Below, piece by piece: positions 17,835 through 26,837 of a stretch of DNA of 64,000 nt (the stretch's first letter is position 1; every line of letters starts with the position of its first letter). Both the position numbers and the translations under genes were made by a program. Origin of the DNA: DATBGZ01 sp963803115. Its GTDB lineage: Bacteria > Actinomycetota > Actinomycetes > Mycobacteriales > Micromonosporaceae. The DNA lies in assembly GCA_963803115.1 (NCBI GenBank), contig CAWDLN010000006.1, positions 186,001 to 250,000 on the forward strand. The letters are read 5' to 3'. Below the pieces are notes generated by a model. That model had not been told where the DNA came from, did not search any database, and saw only the letters and a program-made list of their open reading frames with translations.

Positions 17835-19286
17835 ATGACCAGCTTTGTCGATCGAGTTGTGTTGCACGCTCAAGCCGGCAACGGCGGTCATGGCTGTGTG
17901 TCGATTCTTCGCGAGAAGTTCAAGCCGCTCGGCGGGCCGGACGGTGGCGATGGCGGTCACGGCGGCAGCATTCACCTCGTCGTGGACTCGGGCGTTCATA
18001 CGCTGCTCGACTTTCATTTCCGGCCGCACCTGAAGGCTGAGAACGGGAAGGGTGGCTCGGGCAACAACCGCGACGGTGCCGACGGCGCCGACCTGACGTT
18101 GCGGGTACCGGACGGCACTGTGGTGCAGACGCTCAACGGCCAGGTGCTGGCCGACATCGTCGGTCCCGGTACGACGTACGAGCTGGCCCGAGGCGGTCGG
18201 GGCGGGCGCGGCAACGCGGCTCTCGCCAATACCCGGCGTCGCGCGCCCGGTTTCGCCGAGCTCGGCGAGCCCGGCGAGCAGGTCGACGTGGTGCTCGAGC
18301 TCAAGAGCGTGGCCGACGTCGGGCTCGTCGGCTTTCCATCGGCGGGCAAGTCGTCAGTGATCGCGGCGCTCTCCGCGGCCCGCCCGAAGATCGCCGACTA
18401 CCCATTCACGACGCTCGTTCCCAACCTCGGCGTGGTCCAGGCGGGTGACGACTCGTTCGTGATCGCAGACGTCCCTGGGCTCATCCCGGGGGCGGCCACC
18501 GGCAAGGGCCTCGGGCTCGAGTTTCTGCGGCATATCGAGCGTTGTGCCGTGCTCGCGCATGTGATCGACTGCGCCGCGTTGGAGACCGAGCGCGACCCGG
18601 TGTCCGATCTTGCCGCGATTGAGGCAGAACTGGCGGCCTATGGTGGTCTGGACGACCGGCCGCGCGTCATCGTCCTCAACAAGATGGATGTGCCGGAGGC
18701 GCGCGATCTCGCGGAGATCACCCGACCTCAGCTCGAGGAGCGTGGTTGGCCCGTATTCGAGGTGAGCGCGGCCACCCGCGAAGGTCTACGGGAGCTGGCT
18801 TTTGCCTTGGCCGGAGTCGTGGCCAACTACCGCGCGCAGCAACCGACCCGGGAACCGACACGCATCGTCCTGCGACCGCAGGCGATCGATGACACCGGCT
18901 TCAGCGTCGAGGCCGAGCCCGATGGCTCGTTCGTGGTGCACGGGCCGCGTCCGGAGCGATGGGTCCGCCAGACCAACTTCGATAACGAAGAGGCAGTCGG
19001 CTATCTCGCCGATCGACTGGCTCGACTCGGCGTCGAGGAGGCGCTCGCCAAAGCGGGTGCCGAACCGGGCTGCCTGGTACGGATCGGCACCTTCGAGTTC
19101 GATTGGCAACCGTCGATCTATGCGGGCTCTGACTTCACCCCGGGCCAGCGTGGCTCCGACTATCGCGTTGCGGAGTTTCGCGACGACGCCGGCGCCACCC
19201 GACCCACAGCGGCGCAGCGCCTCGCCGCCCGCCAGGCCCGCCGCCGCCCCTACGAGCAGACAGAGTCGCCCAGCGACAACGGCTGA
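17835..19286 (+). CDS. obgE: GTPase Obg (CgtA)
   Basis: 483 aa; ATG 17835 begins at the conserved TSFVDRVVLHAQAGNGGHGC and the frame is open upstream without a conserved extension. The Gly-rich Obg fold covers residues 1-158. The G domain has GFPSAGKSS (P loop), DVPGL (G3), NKMD (G4) and SAA (G5). An OCT domain follows at about 345-430, and then a charged tail typical of actinobacteria. Obg binds the 50S subunit and links ribosome assembly to (p)ppGpp. A short CAACTCT/AGAGTTG hairpin lies at 17757-17773 between rpmA and obgE. Confidence 0.97.
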   Translation: MTSFVDRVVLHAQAGNGGHGCVSILREKFKPLGGPDGGDGGHGGSIHLVVDSGVHTLLDFHFRPHLKAENGKGGSGNNRDGADGADLTLRVPDGTVVQTLNGQVLADIVGPGTTYELARGGRGGRGNAALANTRRRAPGFAELGEPGEQVDVVLELKSVADVGLVGFPSAGKSSVIAALSAARPKIADYPFTTLVPNLGVVQAGDDSFVIADVPGLIPGAATGKGLGLEFLRHIERCAVLAHVIDCAALETERDPVSDLAAIEAELAAYGGLDDRPRVIVLNKMDVPEARDLAEITRPQLEERGWPVFEVSAATREGLRELAFALAGVVANYRAQQPTREPTRIVLRPQAIDDTGFSVEAEPDGSFVVHGPRPERWVRQTNFDNEEAVGYLADRLARLGVEEALAKAGAEPGCLVRIGTFEFDWQPSIYAGSDFTPGQRGSDYRVAEFRDDAGATRPTAAQRLAARQARRRPYEQTESPSDNG

Positions 19287-19364
19287 TCTAGACCGCGAGG
19301 GTGTCGATGTCGTACCAGAGTTGCCTCGAGCGTATGGACGGCGGTTCGGGTAGCGTCGGGCGCC

Positions 19365-20609
19365 GTGGGTTTGTTCGGGCGGTCCAGGTCACCGCGGGAG
19401 AAGTTCGCTCAGCAGGTGCTCGATGCCGTGGTCGCGACCCGGCAGGTAGAGTCGGCGCGCTACGACGAGTCCGACTTTGCCATTGTGTACCGACGCCGTG
19501 GCTCGGATGCCGAGTCCGGACGGATCTACCTACATAACACGTTTCGGGAGACCGAAAACGCCGCCCCGCGCGAGCGGGCCCAACGAATCAAGAACCTCGT
19601 CGCGATCGTGGTCGCATCGCCATCGGCGACTGATACCTGGGACCAAGCCCGCCCGAAACTCTTGCCGGTGATTCGCGGGGTCTCGTTTGGTCTTGGGGTG
19701 CCCGGTGTCACCACAGTGGACAATCCGATGCGGCTGGTGGGACGACCGGCGCTGCCGTACCTGGTCGAGCTTGTGGTTGTCGACGAGCCGACGTCCATGG
19801 CGTATGTCACCTATGCGCGGCTCGCCGAGTGGGGCGTCACCGACGACGAGTTGTTCGCGACCGCCCGAGCGAACCTGACCGGGCGGTCGGGTCGACTCGA
19901 CGGGCCGCCGCCGGAGGGGAGGCCCGTCGTACTCCGGGTCGTCGACACGGGCGACGGCTACTTCACCTCGATGCTGCTGATCGAGGGCTTCCTTGCCGGG
20001 CTCGCCGACCGAGTCGGAGGCCGACCGGTGGCGTTCATGCCGCACAAGGACACGCTGATCGTCACCTCCGATGCACCTGACGCGCTGCCCGCGCTCTACC
20101 GGCTGGCGGAGGAGGAGTTCCGCCAGGCCACCCGCAGTCTTTCGCCGGTCGGGTACACAGTGGACGATGCCGGCACTGTCATTCCGTATCCGGCTCTGCT
20201 CGGCTCTGTACTCGCCCCGATCGTCCACCGGGCCGAGGTCGTCCTGGCCGCCGCGGAGTACGGAAGCCAGAAGGAGGCGCTCGACGCGCAGCACGAGCGC
20301 GACGAGGTCGACATCTTCGTCGCCTCGCTGCTGGTGGTGCAACGGCCCGATGACGAGGTGTTCTCGGTGGCGGTCTGGAGCAACGGCGTGGATACGCTGA
20401 TGCCGGAGGCCAACTTCATCGCATTTCAAGCGGGGGCGGGGCAGCCAGGCGACGCGCCGGGCGAGCCGTTCACCGTGCCGTTCGACGTCGTGCTGCGGGA
20501 TGCATCACTGCTGCCGGAGCCTGGCTACACCCCAGTCCGGTACCGGGTGACGGCCTGGCCGGGTGAGCCGGTCATGCAACGGCTTCGGGCGCAGGCCGTC
20601 ACCCCCTGA
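19365..20609 (+). CDS. Conserved hypothetical protein, DUF1444-like
   Basis: 414 aa, GTG 19365. Begins MGLFGRSRSPREKFAQQVLD, then VESARYDESDFAIVYRR and RIYLHNTFRE. The layout of an N-terminal alpha/beta part, PALPYLVELVVVDEPTSMAYVT and a long second half recalls DUF1444/YtpQ-type proteins, but I am not certain. No catalytic motif or membrane segment. It stands alone after obgE and converges on trpS through a GC hairpin. Confidence 0.7.
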   Translation: MGLFGRSRSPREKFAQQVLDAVVATRQVESARYDESDFAIVYRRRGSDAESGRIYLHNTFRETENAAPRERAQRIKNLVAIVVASPSATDTWDQARPKLLPVIRGVSFGLGVPGVTTVDNPMRLVGRPALPYLVELVVVDEPTSMAYVTYARLAEWGVTDDELFATARANLTGRSGRLDGPPPEGRPVVLRVVDTGDGYFTSMLLIEGFLAGLADRVGGRPVAFMPHKDTLIVTSDAPDALPALYRLAEEEFRQATRSLSPVGYTVDDAGTVIPYPALLGSVLAPIVHRAEVVLAAAEYGSQKEALDAQHERDEVDIFVASLLVVQRPDDEVFSVAVWSNGVDTLMPEANFIAFQAGAGQPGDAPGEPFTVPFDVVLRDASLLPEPGYTPVRYRVTAWPGEPVMQRLRAQAVTP

Positions 20610-20618
20610 ACGGGGGGT
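20601..20618. terminator. GC hairpin between converging genes
   Basis: ACCCCC (20601-20606) and GGGGGT (20613-20618) pair across the 8-bp gap between the hypothetical gene and trpS. A short stem without a T-run, so termination strength is uncertain. Confidence 0.45.
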
Positions 20619-21649
20619 CAGGTCGCGAGACCGATCGCATACTTGGCCCGCTGTACGGTCTGCCTGGCCCGATCGCGGATCCGCTCCGCACCGCGGCGCC
20701 GTACCTCGTCGACGTACGCTCGGTCGGCCACCAGTTCGGCGTGCCGGCGCTGCAGCGGCGCCAACATGTCCACAATGGTCGAAGTCAGGGCCTCCTTGAG
20801 CTCGCTGTAGGACGTGAATCGGAGCGCCGCCGTGTCCGGATGGTCTCGCTCGCACGCGGCCAGAATCTCCAGCAGGTTCGACACGCCGGGCTTCCGGTAC
20901 GGGTCGTACGAAACCTCGCCCTCGCCGTCGGTGACCGCACGCGCGACCTTTCGCCGCACCAGATCTGGCTTGTCCAGCAGGTGGATCAGACCCGAGTCCG
21001 CCGCGGACGATTTGCCCATCTTGCCGGTAGGGTCGGCCAGGTCCATGACCCGTGCGGCAATCGGAGGATGAACGGCTCGCGGCACAACGAACGTGCGGCC
21101 GTAGCGCGTGTTGAACCGGTTGGCGACATCTCGCGCCAGCTCAACGTGCTGGCTCTGGTCATCACCGACGGGCACCTCGTCCGCGTCGTGCAGCAGGATG
21201 TCCGCCGCCATCAGCACCGGGTAGGTGAGCAGCGACAGGCGAACCGGTTCCGGCCCGGCGGCCTTCTGCCGAAACTGGATCATGCGCGCCGCCTCCCCGT
21301 ACCCGGTGGCGCACTCGAGCAGGTAATGCAACTCCGCGTGCTCGGGTACGTCCGACTGGACGTAGACGGGCGTGGATACGGGTTCGACTCCGCAGGCGAT
21401 CAGCGTGGCGAGCAGCTCGCCGGTGAGACTCCGGAGCCGGGCCGGATCGTGTTCCACCGTGAGCGCGTGCAGGTCAGCGATCATCACGGTCGAATCGGTC
21501 TGCCCGGAGGTGTCGAGCATCGGCCGGATGGCACCCAGGTAGTTGCCCAGATGCAATCGGCCGGTCGGTTTGAAGCCAGAGATGCGCCGCGTGATCGAGT
21601 GGGAGGCGGTGGTCGGGTCGATGACCGCGGCGGTGAGCGTGGTCGGCAT
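20618..21649 (-). CDS. trpS: Tryptophanyl-tRNA synthetase, attenuator-controlled type
   Basis: 343 aa. Charges tRNA-Trp. The class I HIGH equivalent is HLGN at residues 33-36 (RLHLGNYLGA). The second signature reads GKMGKSSAADSG near residue 210, in place of the usual KMSKS. Such a KMGKSS loop is, as I recall, found in the second TrpRS lineage, which includes antibiotic-resistant auxiliary enzymes of Streptomyces. The gene is preceded by a leader peptide with two adjacent Trp codons and an attenuator (21713-21812), the arrangement described for the auxiliary indolmycin-resistant trpRS1 of Streptomyces coelicolor. Whether this genome has a second trpS cannot be seen here. Confidence 0.95.
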   Translation of the reverse strand: MPTTLTAAVIDPTTASHSITRRISGFKPTGRLHLGNYLGAIRPMLDTSGQTDSTVMIADLHALTVEHDPARLRSLTGELLATLIACGVEPVSTPVYVQSDVPEHAELHYLLECATGYGEAARMIQFRQKAAGPEPVRLSLLTYPVLMAADILLHDADEVPVGDDQSQHVELARDVANRFNTRYGRTFVVPRAVHPPIAARVMDLADPTGKMGKSSAADSGLIHLLDKPDLVRRKVARAVTDGEGEVSYDPYRKPGVSNLLEILAACERDHPDTAALRFTSYSELKEALTSTIVDMLAPLQRRHAELVADRAYVDEVRRRGAERIRDRARQTVQRAKYAIGLAT

Positions 21650-21712
21650 GGCGGTTTCCTGTCTACTGTGGAGAGTGCGCCCGCCGCCACCAACCGACCG
21701 TTGGCATACGAA

Positions 21713-21812
21713 ACGGCCGCCGTGGTGGGGCGGCCGCGTGGATTGGGTACGCGAAATCTGGGTGGCCGCCCTACGGGCGCCACCAGCCGAGCGTGGTCGG
21801 CGCGATTCGCAT
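21713..21812 (-). promoter_or_regulatory. Tryptophan transcription attenuator upstream of trpS
   Basis: On the minus strand four segments follow the leader ATG. Segment 1, TGGTGGCGCCC (21785 to 21775), contains both Trp codons. Segment 2, GGGCGGCCACC (21771 to 21761), pairs with segment 1 with one bulged G. Segment 3, CGGCCGCC (21736 to 21729), can pair either with GGCGGCC in segment 2 (antiterminator) or perfectly with segment 4, GGCGGCCG (21721 to 21714), followed by TTTCGT (terminator). A ribosome stalled at the Trp codons would mask segment 1, favour 2:3 and let transcription reach trpS. The geometry is that of classical ribosome-mediated attenuation. Confidence 0.88.
21771..21812 (-). 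CDS. trpS leader peptide with tandem Trp codons
   Basis: 13 codons: M-R-I-A-P-T-T-L-G-W-W-R-P then TAG. ATG is at 21812-21810, the two TGG codons at 21785-21780 and the stop at 21773-21771, about 120 nt before the trpS start. No strong Shine-Dalgarno is seen, only GGTAG about 10 nt upstream. Two Trp in 13 residues, placed inside segment 1 of the attenuator, mark it as a sensor of charged tRNA-Trp. Confidence 0.85.
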   Translation of the reverse strand: MRIAPTTLGWWRP

Positions 21813-21901
21813 GGCGTGAGTCTACCAGCCTCAGTCGCCCGGGCGAGCTCCGATCATCCGGCCGTCCACGACCTCGACCTCCGGGCACGTACGCTCGACG
21901 T

Positions 21902-24442
21902 ATGCCCAGCTTGACGCGTGCCGAGGCGGCCGAACGAGCCAGCCTGTTGCGGGTCGATGCGTACGACGTCGATCTCGACGTCAGCGGCGCGGCGGAGCGG
22001 GACACATTCGTTTCCACGTGCACCATGTCGTTCCGGGCCGATGCGCCCACCTTCGTGGAGCTCAACGCTGTTGAGCTCGTCGACGCGAAACTCAACGGAC
22101 GGCCTCTCGACCCGGCCTCCCTGAGCGAGAACCGTCTGCCGTTGACTGAATTGGCCGGTCACAACGAGCTCGTGGTCCGAGCGCTCATGCGGTTCTCCCA
22201 CACCGGCGAGGGGCTGCACCGCTTTGTCGACTCTGAGGACGGGCAGACATACCTCTACGCCCAGAGCTTTCTCGACGACGCGCAACGTATCTTTGCCTGC
22301 TTCGACCAGCCCGATCTGAAGGCGCCGGTCACCCTGACGGTGACGGCGCCGACCGGGTGGGTGGTCGCCGGAAATTCCATGGGCCAGCAGGTCGAAGCAG
22401 ATCGATGGGTCTTTGAGTCCACGGCACCGCTGTCGACGTATCTGATCAGCCTCATCGCCGGGCCATACCACGTCTCTCGGGCCGAACACGACGGTGTCCC
22501 GATGGCGCTGTATTGCCGGCGGTCGCTGGCCGCGCATCTGGACAAGGACGTCGATGAGCTGTTCGAGATCACGGCGGCCTGTCTCGATCGCTACCACGAG
22601 TTATTCGGGGTGCGGTACCCGTTCGGGAAGTACGACCAGGCCTTCGTGCCGGAGTTCAACGCGGGCGCGATGGAGAACGCCGGCCTGGTGACAATACGCG
22701 ACGAATACCTGTTCCGGTCGGCGGTCAGCGACGCCGAGCGCGAGGTGCGCGCGGTCACCATCGCCCACGAGATGGCCCACATGTGGTTCGGCGATCTGGT
22801 GACCATGCGGTGGTGGGACGACCTCTGGCTCAACGAGTCCTTCGCCGAGTACCTGGGCTATCGCGTGGTCGTCGAGGCGACCCGGTTCACAGATGCCTGG
22901 TGCGAGTTCACCGTGGGACGCAAGGGCTGGGGCTACGCGGCCGACCAGCGCCCGTCCACGCATCCGATCGCGCCGGAGTCCGTGGTCGACACCGCGCACG
23001 CGCTGCTGAACTTCGATGGCATCTCGTACGCCAAAGGCGCCGCCACGCTACGTCAGCTTGCTGCGTGGCTCGGCGATGATGATTTTCTGGCCGGCCTGCG
23101 CAGGCACGTCGCGCAGCACGCCTATGGCAACGCCACTCTGGCCGACCTGCTCGACGCGGTTGGCGCGGCTTCCGGTCGAACCCTGATGAGCTGGGCTGAT
23201 GTCTGGTTGCGCACGCCTCAGGTCAATACCCTCTGGCCAGTGATCACCATGGCTGACGACGGAACGTACGCCTCCGTCCACATTGAACAGACGGCGCCCC
23301 CGAGCCATCCCACGCTTCGACCGCACCGGATCGGTGTAGGCGTCTACGACCGTGGCGTCCGGAGACAGTCCGTGCAGCTCGACCTGCCAGCATCTCCGCT
23401 CACCCCGGTGCCGGAGCTGGTCGGCGAGCGCGTCGGCGACCTGCTACTGCTCAACGACGGCGACCTCACCTTTGCCAAGATTCGCTTTGATCCGGCCAGC
23501 CGCGAGGCGTTGTCGGCGACGATCAGACACCTGCGGGACCCGGTCGCTCGCGCTTTGATCTGGGGCGCCGCCACCGATGCCGTGCGCGACGCCTGGCTGC
23601 CAGCGGGCGATTTGCTCGATCTGCTGGAGGCTGGTCTACCGAGCGAGCGGCAGCCAAGCGTGCTGCGTGACCTCACGCGATTGTCGACCAGCCGCGCCGC
23701 CGACGCCGCGCACCCGTACGGTGGCGTGCTCGGTCGATACGTACCGGCGGATGGAGTCGCTGACGCCGAACGGCGGGTTGCGGCGGTGTGGCGAGATGTG
23801 ATGGAGGCGGCCGACGACGGCGGTATCCGGCTGCTGGCCGCGCTCGGCTTCGTCAACGCCGCGGCAATGGACGACGTCACGGAGTTGCGACGGTGGCTCG
23901 ACGGTGCCACCCCCCCGGGCGTCGAGTCGGACCCGGATCTGCGGTGGGCCATCATGGCCCGGCTGTCTGTGCTCGGTGACGCGAGCGACGCCGACGTCGA
24001 TGCTGAAGCGGATCGGGACCGCACCGCCGCCGGAGCGGTGCACGCGGCGCGATGTCGGGCGTCGCGTCCCCATGACGCCGCCAAGGCACGGGCCTGGCGC
24101 GTCGTCACGGCCGACGAAACGTCATCTAATCGCCTCGTCCTCGCGGCGGCGGAGGGCTTCTGGCATCCCGGCCAATCCGCACTGACTGAGTCCTATGTGG
24201 AGCGTTACTTCGCGGAGATGCCAGAGGTTTCACGCCGGCGAACGCAGACGCTGACGATCCACGTGTCGTCGGCGAGCTTTCCGCGGTACGCGGCGGCGCC
24301 ACAGACGATCGACATGGCAGAGGGGTTGCTTGCCTCGCCCGAGGTGAACCCGGCCTTGCGTAGGGTCGTCGGCGACGGGGCCGATGAGCTCCGGCGCGTC
24401 ATTGCCGCCCACACTTTCTCCGAACGCGAGGGGCGAGCATGA
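21902..24442 (+). CDS. pepN: Aminopeptidase N (M1 family zinc metallopeptidase)
   Basis: 846 aa; ATG 21902 begins at MPSLTRAEAAERASLL. The frame is open far upstream, but that part is antisense to trpS. GAMEN (substrate N-terminus binding) starts near residue 255, and HEMAH at 289-293 is the zinc site, with the third ligand in NESFAEY 18 residues later. A C-terminal ERAP1-like helical domain follows. No signal peptide, so it is cytosolic and removes N-terminal residues during peptide turnover. It ends in an ATGA overlap with nadD, implying translational coupling. Confidence 0.96.
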   Translation: MPSLTRAEAAERASLLRVDAYDVDLDVSGAAERDTFVSTCTMSFRADAPTFVELNAVELVDAKLNGRPLDPASLSENRLPLTELAGHNELVVRALMRFSHTGEGLHRFVDSEDGQTYLYAQSFLDDAQRIFACFDQPDLKAPVTLTVTAPTGWVVAGNSMGQQVEADRWVFESTAPLSTYLISLIAGPYHVSRAEHDGVPMALYCRRSLAAHLDKDVDELFEITAACLDRYHELFGVRYPFGKYDQAFVPEFNAGAMENAGLVTIRDEYLFRSAVSDAEREVRAVTIAHEMAHMWFGDLVTMRWWDDLWLNESFAEYLGYRVVVEATRFTDAWCEFTVGRKGWGYAADQRPSTHPIAPESVVDTAHALLNFDGISYAKGAATLRQLAAWLGDDDFLAGLRRHVAQHAYGNATLADLLDAVGAASGRTLMSWADVWLRTPQVNTLWPVITMADDGTYASVHIEQTAPPSHPTLRPHRIGVGVYDRGVRRQSVQLDLPASPLTPVPELVGERVGDLLLLNDGDLTFAKIRFDPASREALSATIRHLRDPVARALIWGAATDAVRDAWLPAGDLLDLLEAGLPSERQPSVLRDLTRLSTSRAADAAHPYGGVLGRYVPADGVADAERRVAAVWRDVMEAADDGGIRLLAALGFVNAAAMDDVTELRRWLDGATPPGVESDPDLRWAIMARLSVLGDASDADVDAEADRDRTAAGAVHAARCRASRPHDAAKARAWRVVTADETSSNRLVLAAAEGFWHPGQSALTESYVERYFAEMPEVSRRRTQTLTIHVSSASFPRYAAAPQTIDMAEGLLASPEVNPALRRVVGDGADELRRVIAAHTFSEREGRA

Positions 24443-25140
24443 CGGCGAGATCGCGGGCTCCCATCGCAAAAGCGGCTGCAGCATCCCGTACCAGCCGAGC
24501 CAAGGCGGCCACGCCGAACCCGGTCACGCGCCGCCGGGCTGCACGACGGATTGGCATCATGGGCGGCACCTTCGACCCGATCCATAATGGACACCTGGTG
24601 GCGGCCAGCGAGGCGGCGAGCCGATTCCTGCTGGACGAAGTGGTGTTCGTTCCGACGGGCCAGCCGTGGCAGAAGGCCGACTACGACGTGAGCGCTCCCG
24701 AAGACCGCTACCTCATGACCGTCATCGCCACCGCGTCCAACCCGCGGTTCCAGGTGAGCCGGGTCGACGTCGATCGCGGCGGTCCAACGTACACAGTGGA
24801 CACTCTCCGGGATCTGCGGGCGGTCTACGGACCCAAGGTTGACCTTTTCTTTATCACGGGCGCCGACGCCCTCAACAGGATTCTTTCCTGGAAGGACGCC
24901 GACCAGATCTTCGAGCTCGCTCATCTGGTCGGGGTCACGCGACCGGGTTTCGTGCTCTCCGACGAACACTTGCCGCCGGCGACGGTGAGCCTGGTGCAGG
25001 TGCCGGCCATGGCCATCTCATCGACGGACTGCCGGCGGAGGGTGGCCGAGGGCCAACCCGTGTGGTACCTGGTGCCCGACGGGGTGGTGCAGTACATCGC
25101 AAAGCGTCACCTCTACCGCCCGCCTGCCGGGTCCGGATAG
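24439..25140 (+). CDS. nadD: Nicotinate-nucleotide adenylyltransferase
   Basis: 233 aa from ATG 24439, which overlaps the pepN stop. Converts nicotinate mononucleotide plus ATP to deamido-NAD. GIMGGTFDPIHNGHL holds the nucleotidyltransferase HxGH; SSTDCRRRV near the end corresponds to the ISSTxIR motif with Asp-Cys in place of the usual residues. The first 37 residues are an Ala/Arg-rich extension not part of the fold; ATG 24559 could be an alternative start. The nadD-rsfS-phosphatase order is conserved in actinobacteria. Confidence 0.95.
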   Translation: MTARSRAPIAKAAAASRTSRAKAATPNPVTRRRAARRIGIMGGTFDPIHNGHLVAASEAASRFLLDEVVFVPTGQPWQKADYDVSAPEDRYLMTVIATASNPRFQVSRVDVDRGGPTYTVDTLRDLRAVYGPKVDLFFITGADALNRILSWKDADQIFELAHLVGVTRPGFVLSDEHLPPATVSLVQVPAMAISSTDCRRRVAEGQPVWYLVPDGVVQYIAKRHLYRPPAGSG

Positions 25141-25183
25141 CCGCGTGTGAGACGCTAGGTCCTACCCGAGGGAAGGGAGACTC

Positions 25184-25573
25184 GTGCCGGCATCCGAGCG
25201 TGCGCTTGAGTTGGCGCTCGCGGCCGCGCAGGCTGCGGCTGACAAGAAGGCCGAGAACATCGTGATTCTCGACGTGACCGATCAGCTCGTGATCACCGAC
25301 GCCTTTCTGATCGCCTCCGCGCCCAACGAACGGCAGGTCACGGCCATCGTCGACGCAATTGAAGAGGCCTTGCTCAGGCTGCCGGAGAGGGCGAAGCCGG
25401 CGCGCCGAGAGGGCGAGCGGGAGGGCCGATGGGTGCTCCTCGACTACGTCGACATTGTGGTGCACGTGCAGCACAGCGAGGAGCGTGAGTTTTACGCGCT
25501 CGACCGGCTCTGGAAGGACTGCCCGCGCGTGCCGTTTGTCGACCGGGACCTGGCTCAGCACGACGTCGCATGA
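25184..25573 (+). CDS. rsfS: Ribosomal silencing factor RsfS
   Basis: 129 aa, GTG 25184 after GAGGGAAGGGAG. Binds L14 on the 50S subunit and blocks subunit joining in stationary phase. DQLVITDAFLIASAPNERQV and WVLLDYVDIVVHVQHSEERE are the family signatures. Lies 43 bp after nadD. Confidence 0.96.
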   Translation: MPASERALELALAAAQAAADKKAENIVILDVTDQLVITDAFLIASAPNERQVTAIVDAIEEALLRLPERAKPARREGEREGRWVLLDYVDIVVHVQHSEEREFYALDRLWKDCPRVPFVDRDLAQHDVA

Positions 25574-25578
25574 CAGCG

Positions 25579-25695
25579 GCCAACGAGCGCGACGACGAGC
25601 GCCAGCGAGTTCGCGCGCGAGGCCGGCTCGTCGAGATATTGCCAACGAGCGCGGCGGCGAGCGCCAGCGAGTTCGAGCGCGAGGCAGGCTCGTCG
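25579..25695 (+). repeat. Two tandem copies of a 55-bp dispersed repeat
   Basis: Copy A is 25579-25633 and copy B 25641-25695; both begin GCCAACGAGCGCG, contain GAGCGCCAGCGAGTTCG and end GGCTCGTCG, differing at a few positions. Copy B ends on the first base of the GTG start of the next gene. A 47-bp version lies in inverted orientation, also as a pair, at 40577-40684. Confidence 0.9.
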
Positions 25696-26291
25696 TGACT
25701 CGCTTGCTCGTGTGGCGGCATGGTCGTACCGCGTGGAATGCGGAACACCGTTTTCAAGGACAGACCGACGTCGACCTGGACGAGACCGGGATTCGGCAGG
25801 CCACCCGAGCGGCGCGCCGGTTGGCGGCGGTGAAACCTGATTTGATCATTTCGAGCGACCTCAGCCGGGCCACCAGCACGGCCGCTCCGCTCGCCGAGCT
25901 GACCGGATTGCCGGTGGCCCTCGACGCTCGGTTGCGGGAACGGCATTTCGGTCCGTGGCAGGGTTTGACTGCAAAGGAGATCGAGGAGCGCTACCCCGAC
26001 GACTTCCTACGCTGGGGTGCCGTGACGCCGATCCGCAACCCCGACATCGAGTCGGTTTCGGCGATGACCGAGCGGGTAACGGCCGCGTTCCGAGATGCGG
26101 TCGCCCGGGTGGCCGCCGGTACCGCGGTGCTGGTCACCCACGGAGGTGCCGCCCGGCTCGGTTGCGGCACGCTCCTGGGCTGGCCGGCCGAAATCTGGCA
26201 CACGCTGAAGGTGCTCGACAACTGCCGGATGACGGACCTGCGGTTACACCCCGTGCGCGGCTGGCAGCTGTATGCCCACAACCAGGCCTGA
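25695..26291 (+). CDS. Histidine phosphatase (phosphoglycerate mutase-like)
   Basis: 198 aa from GTG 25695. WRHGRTAWN near residues 6-14 holds the catalytic RHG. Other active-site positions are SSDLSRATSTA (second Arg), LRERHFGPWQGLT (Glu) and VTHGGAAR (second His). In Mycobacterium the gene at this place after rsfS encodes glucosyl-3-phosphoglycerate phosphatase (GpgP); by position and length this is the likely counterpart, but true substrate specificity is not readable. The start codon abuts the 55-bp repeat, so its ribosome site is made of repeat sequence. Confidence 0.9.
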   Translation: MTRLLVWRHGRTAWNAEHRFQGQTDVDLDETGIRQATRAARRLAAVKPDLIISSDLSRATSTAAPLAELTGLPVALDARLRERHFGPWQGLTAKEIEERYPDDFLRWGAVTPIRNPDIESVSAMTERVTAAFRDAVARVAAGTAVLVTHGGAARLGCGTLLGWPAEIWHTLKVLDNCRMTDLRLHPVRGWQLYAHNQA

Positions 26292-26339
26292 TCTGAGCGG
26301 ATGCGGAACTGCCCTGTAGCCGGTAGCGTCCAACGCGAC

Positions 26340-26783
26340 ATGGTTAAGCATCGTTGGTTCGTGCTTGCGGCCGGCGTCATGGCGGCCTTGGCGACGGCAA
26401 CGGCGTGCGCCACTCCGACCGGAACCTCGGGCAACCGATCCGAGAACTCGGCCAGCGATCCAGCCACCAGCGTGACGACGACCGCGCCGCCCGGTGCCGG
26501 CGCCGTTACCACATCACCGCCTGAGGAGGACCCCGGCAAAGTGTTGGACCCGCAGCCGCCCGGCGACCCCAAGACTCTCCGCGGCACGCCATTCGAAGGT
26601 GTGGAGGCCGGCTGCATCTTGTTGCATGCCGATGACGGTCGCGACTACCTGTTGGTCGGCGGTGACCGTGCTCTGATCATGTCGGGAGCCCGGATCGAGG
26701 TCGAGGCCTTCATCAACCCGGACCTCATGACCACCTGCCAGCAGGGGATCCCGGCGATCGTGAAGACGGTCCGCAAGATCTGA
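26340..26783 (+). CDS. Putative secreted lipoprotein
   Basis: 147 aa from ATG 26340 (an earlier GTG/ATG in frame at 26301 would add 13 polar residues). The signal peptide VKHRWFVLAAGVMAALATATAC ends at a Cys in a weak lipobox. A Ser/Thr/Pro linker follows, then a small beta-rich domain with two cysteines (AGCILLHADDGRDYLLVGG and TTCQQGIPAI). The domain size suggests an OB-like or small binding fold; function unknown. Confidence 0.7.
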   Translation: MVKHRWFVLAAGVMAALATATACATPTGTSGNRSENSASDPATSVTTTAPPGAGAVTTSPPEEDPGKVLDPQPPGDPKTLRGTPFEGVEAGCILLHADDGRDYLLVGGDRALIMSGARIEVEAFINPDLMTTCQQGIPAIVKTVRKI

Positions 26784-26837
26784 TCCGCTCGGCCGACACC
26801 CCGGGCGAAGACGGTGCTGATCGGATACGGTGCCGGC

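Noticed and set aside
20741..21901. A 387-codon open N-terminal extension in frame with pepN
   Set aside because: It is antisense to trpS and the attenuator; the M1 peptidase fold begins right after ATG 21902.
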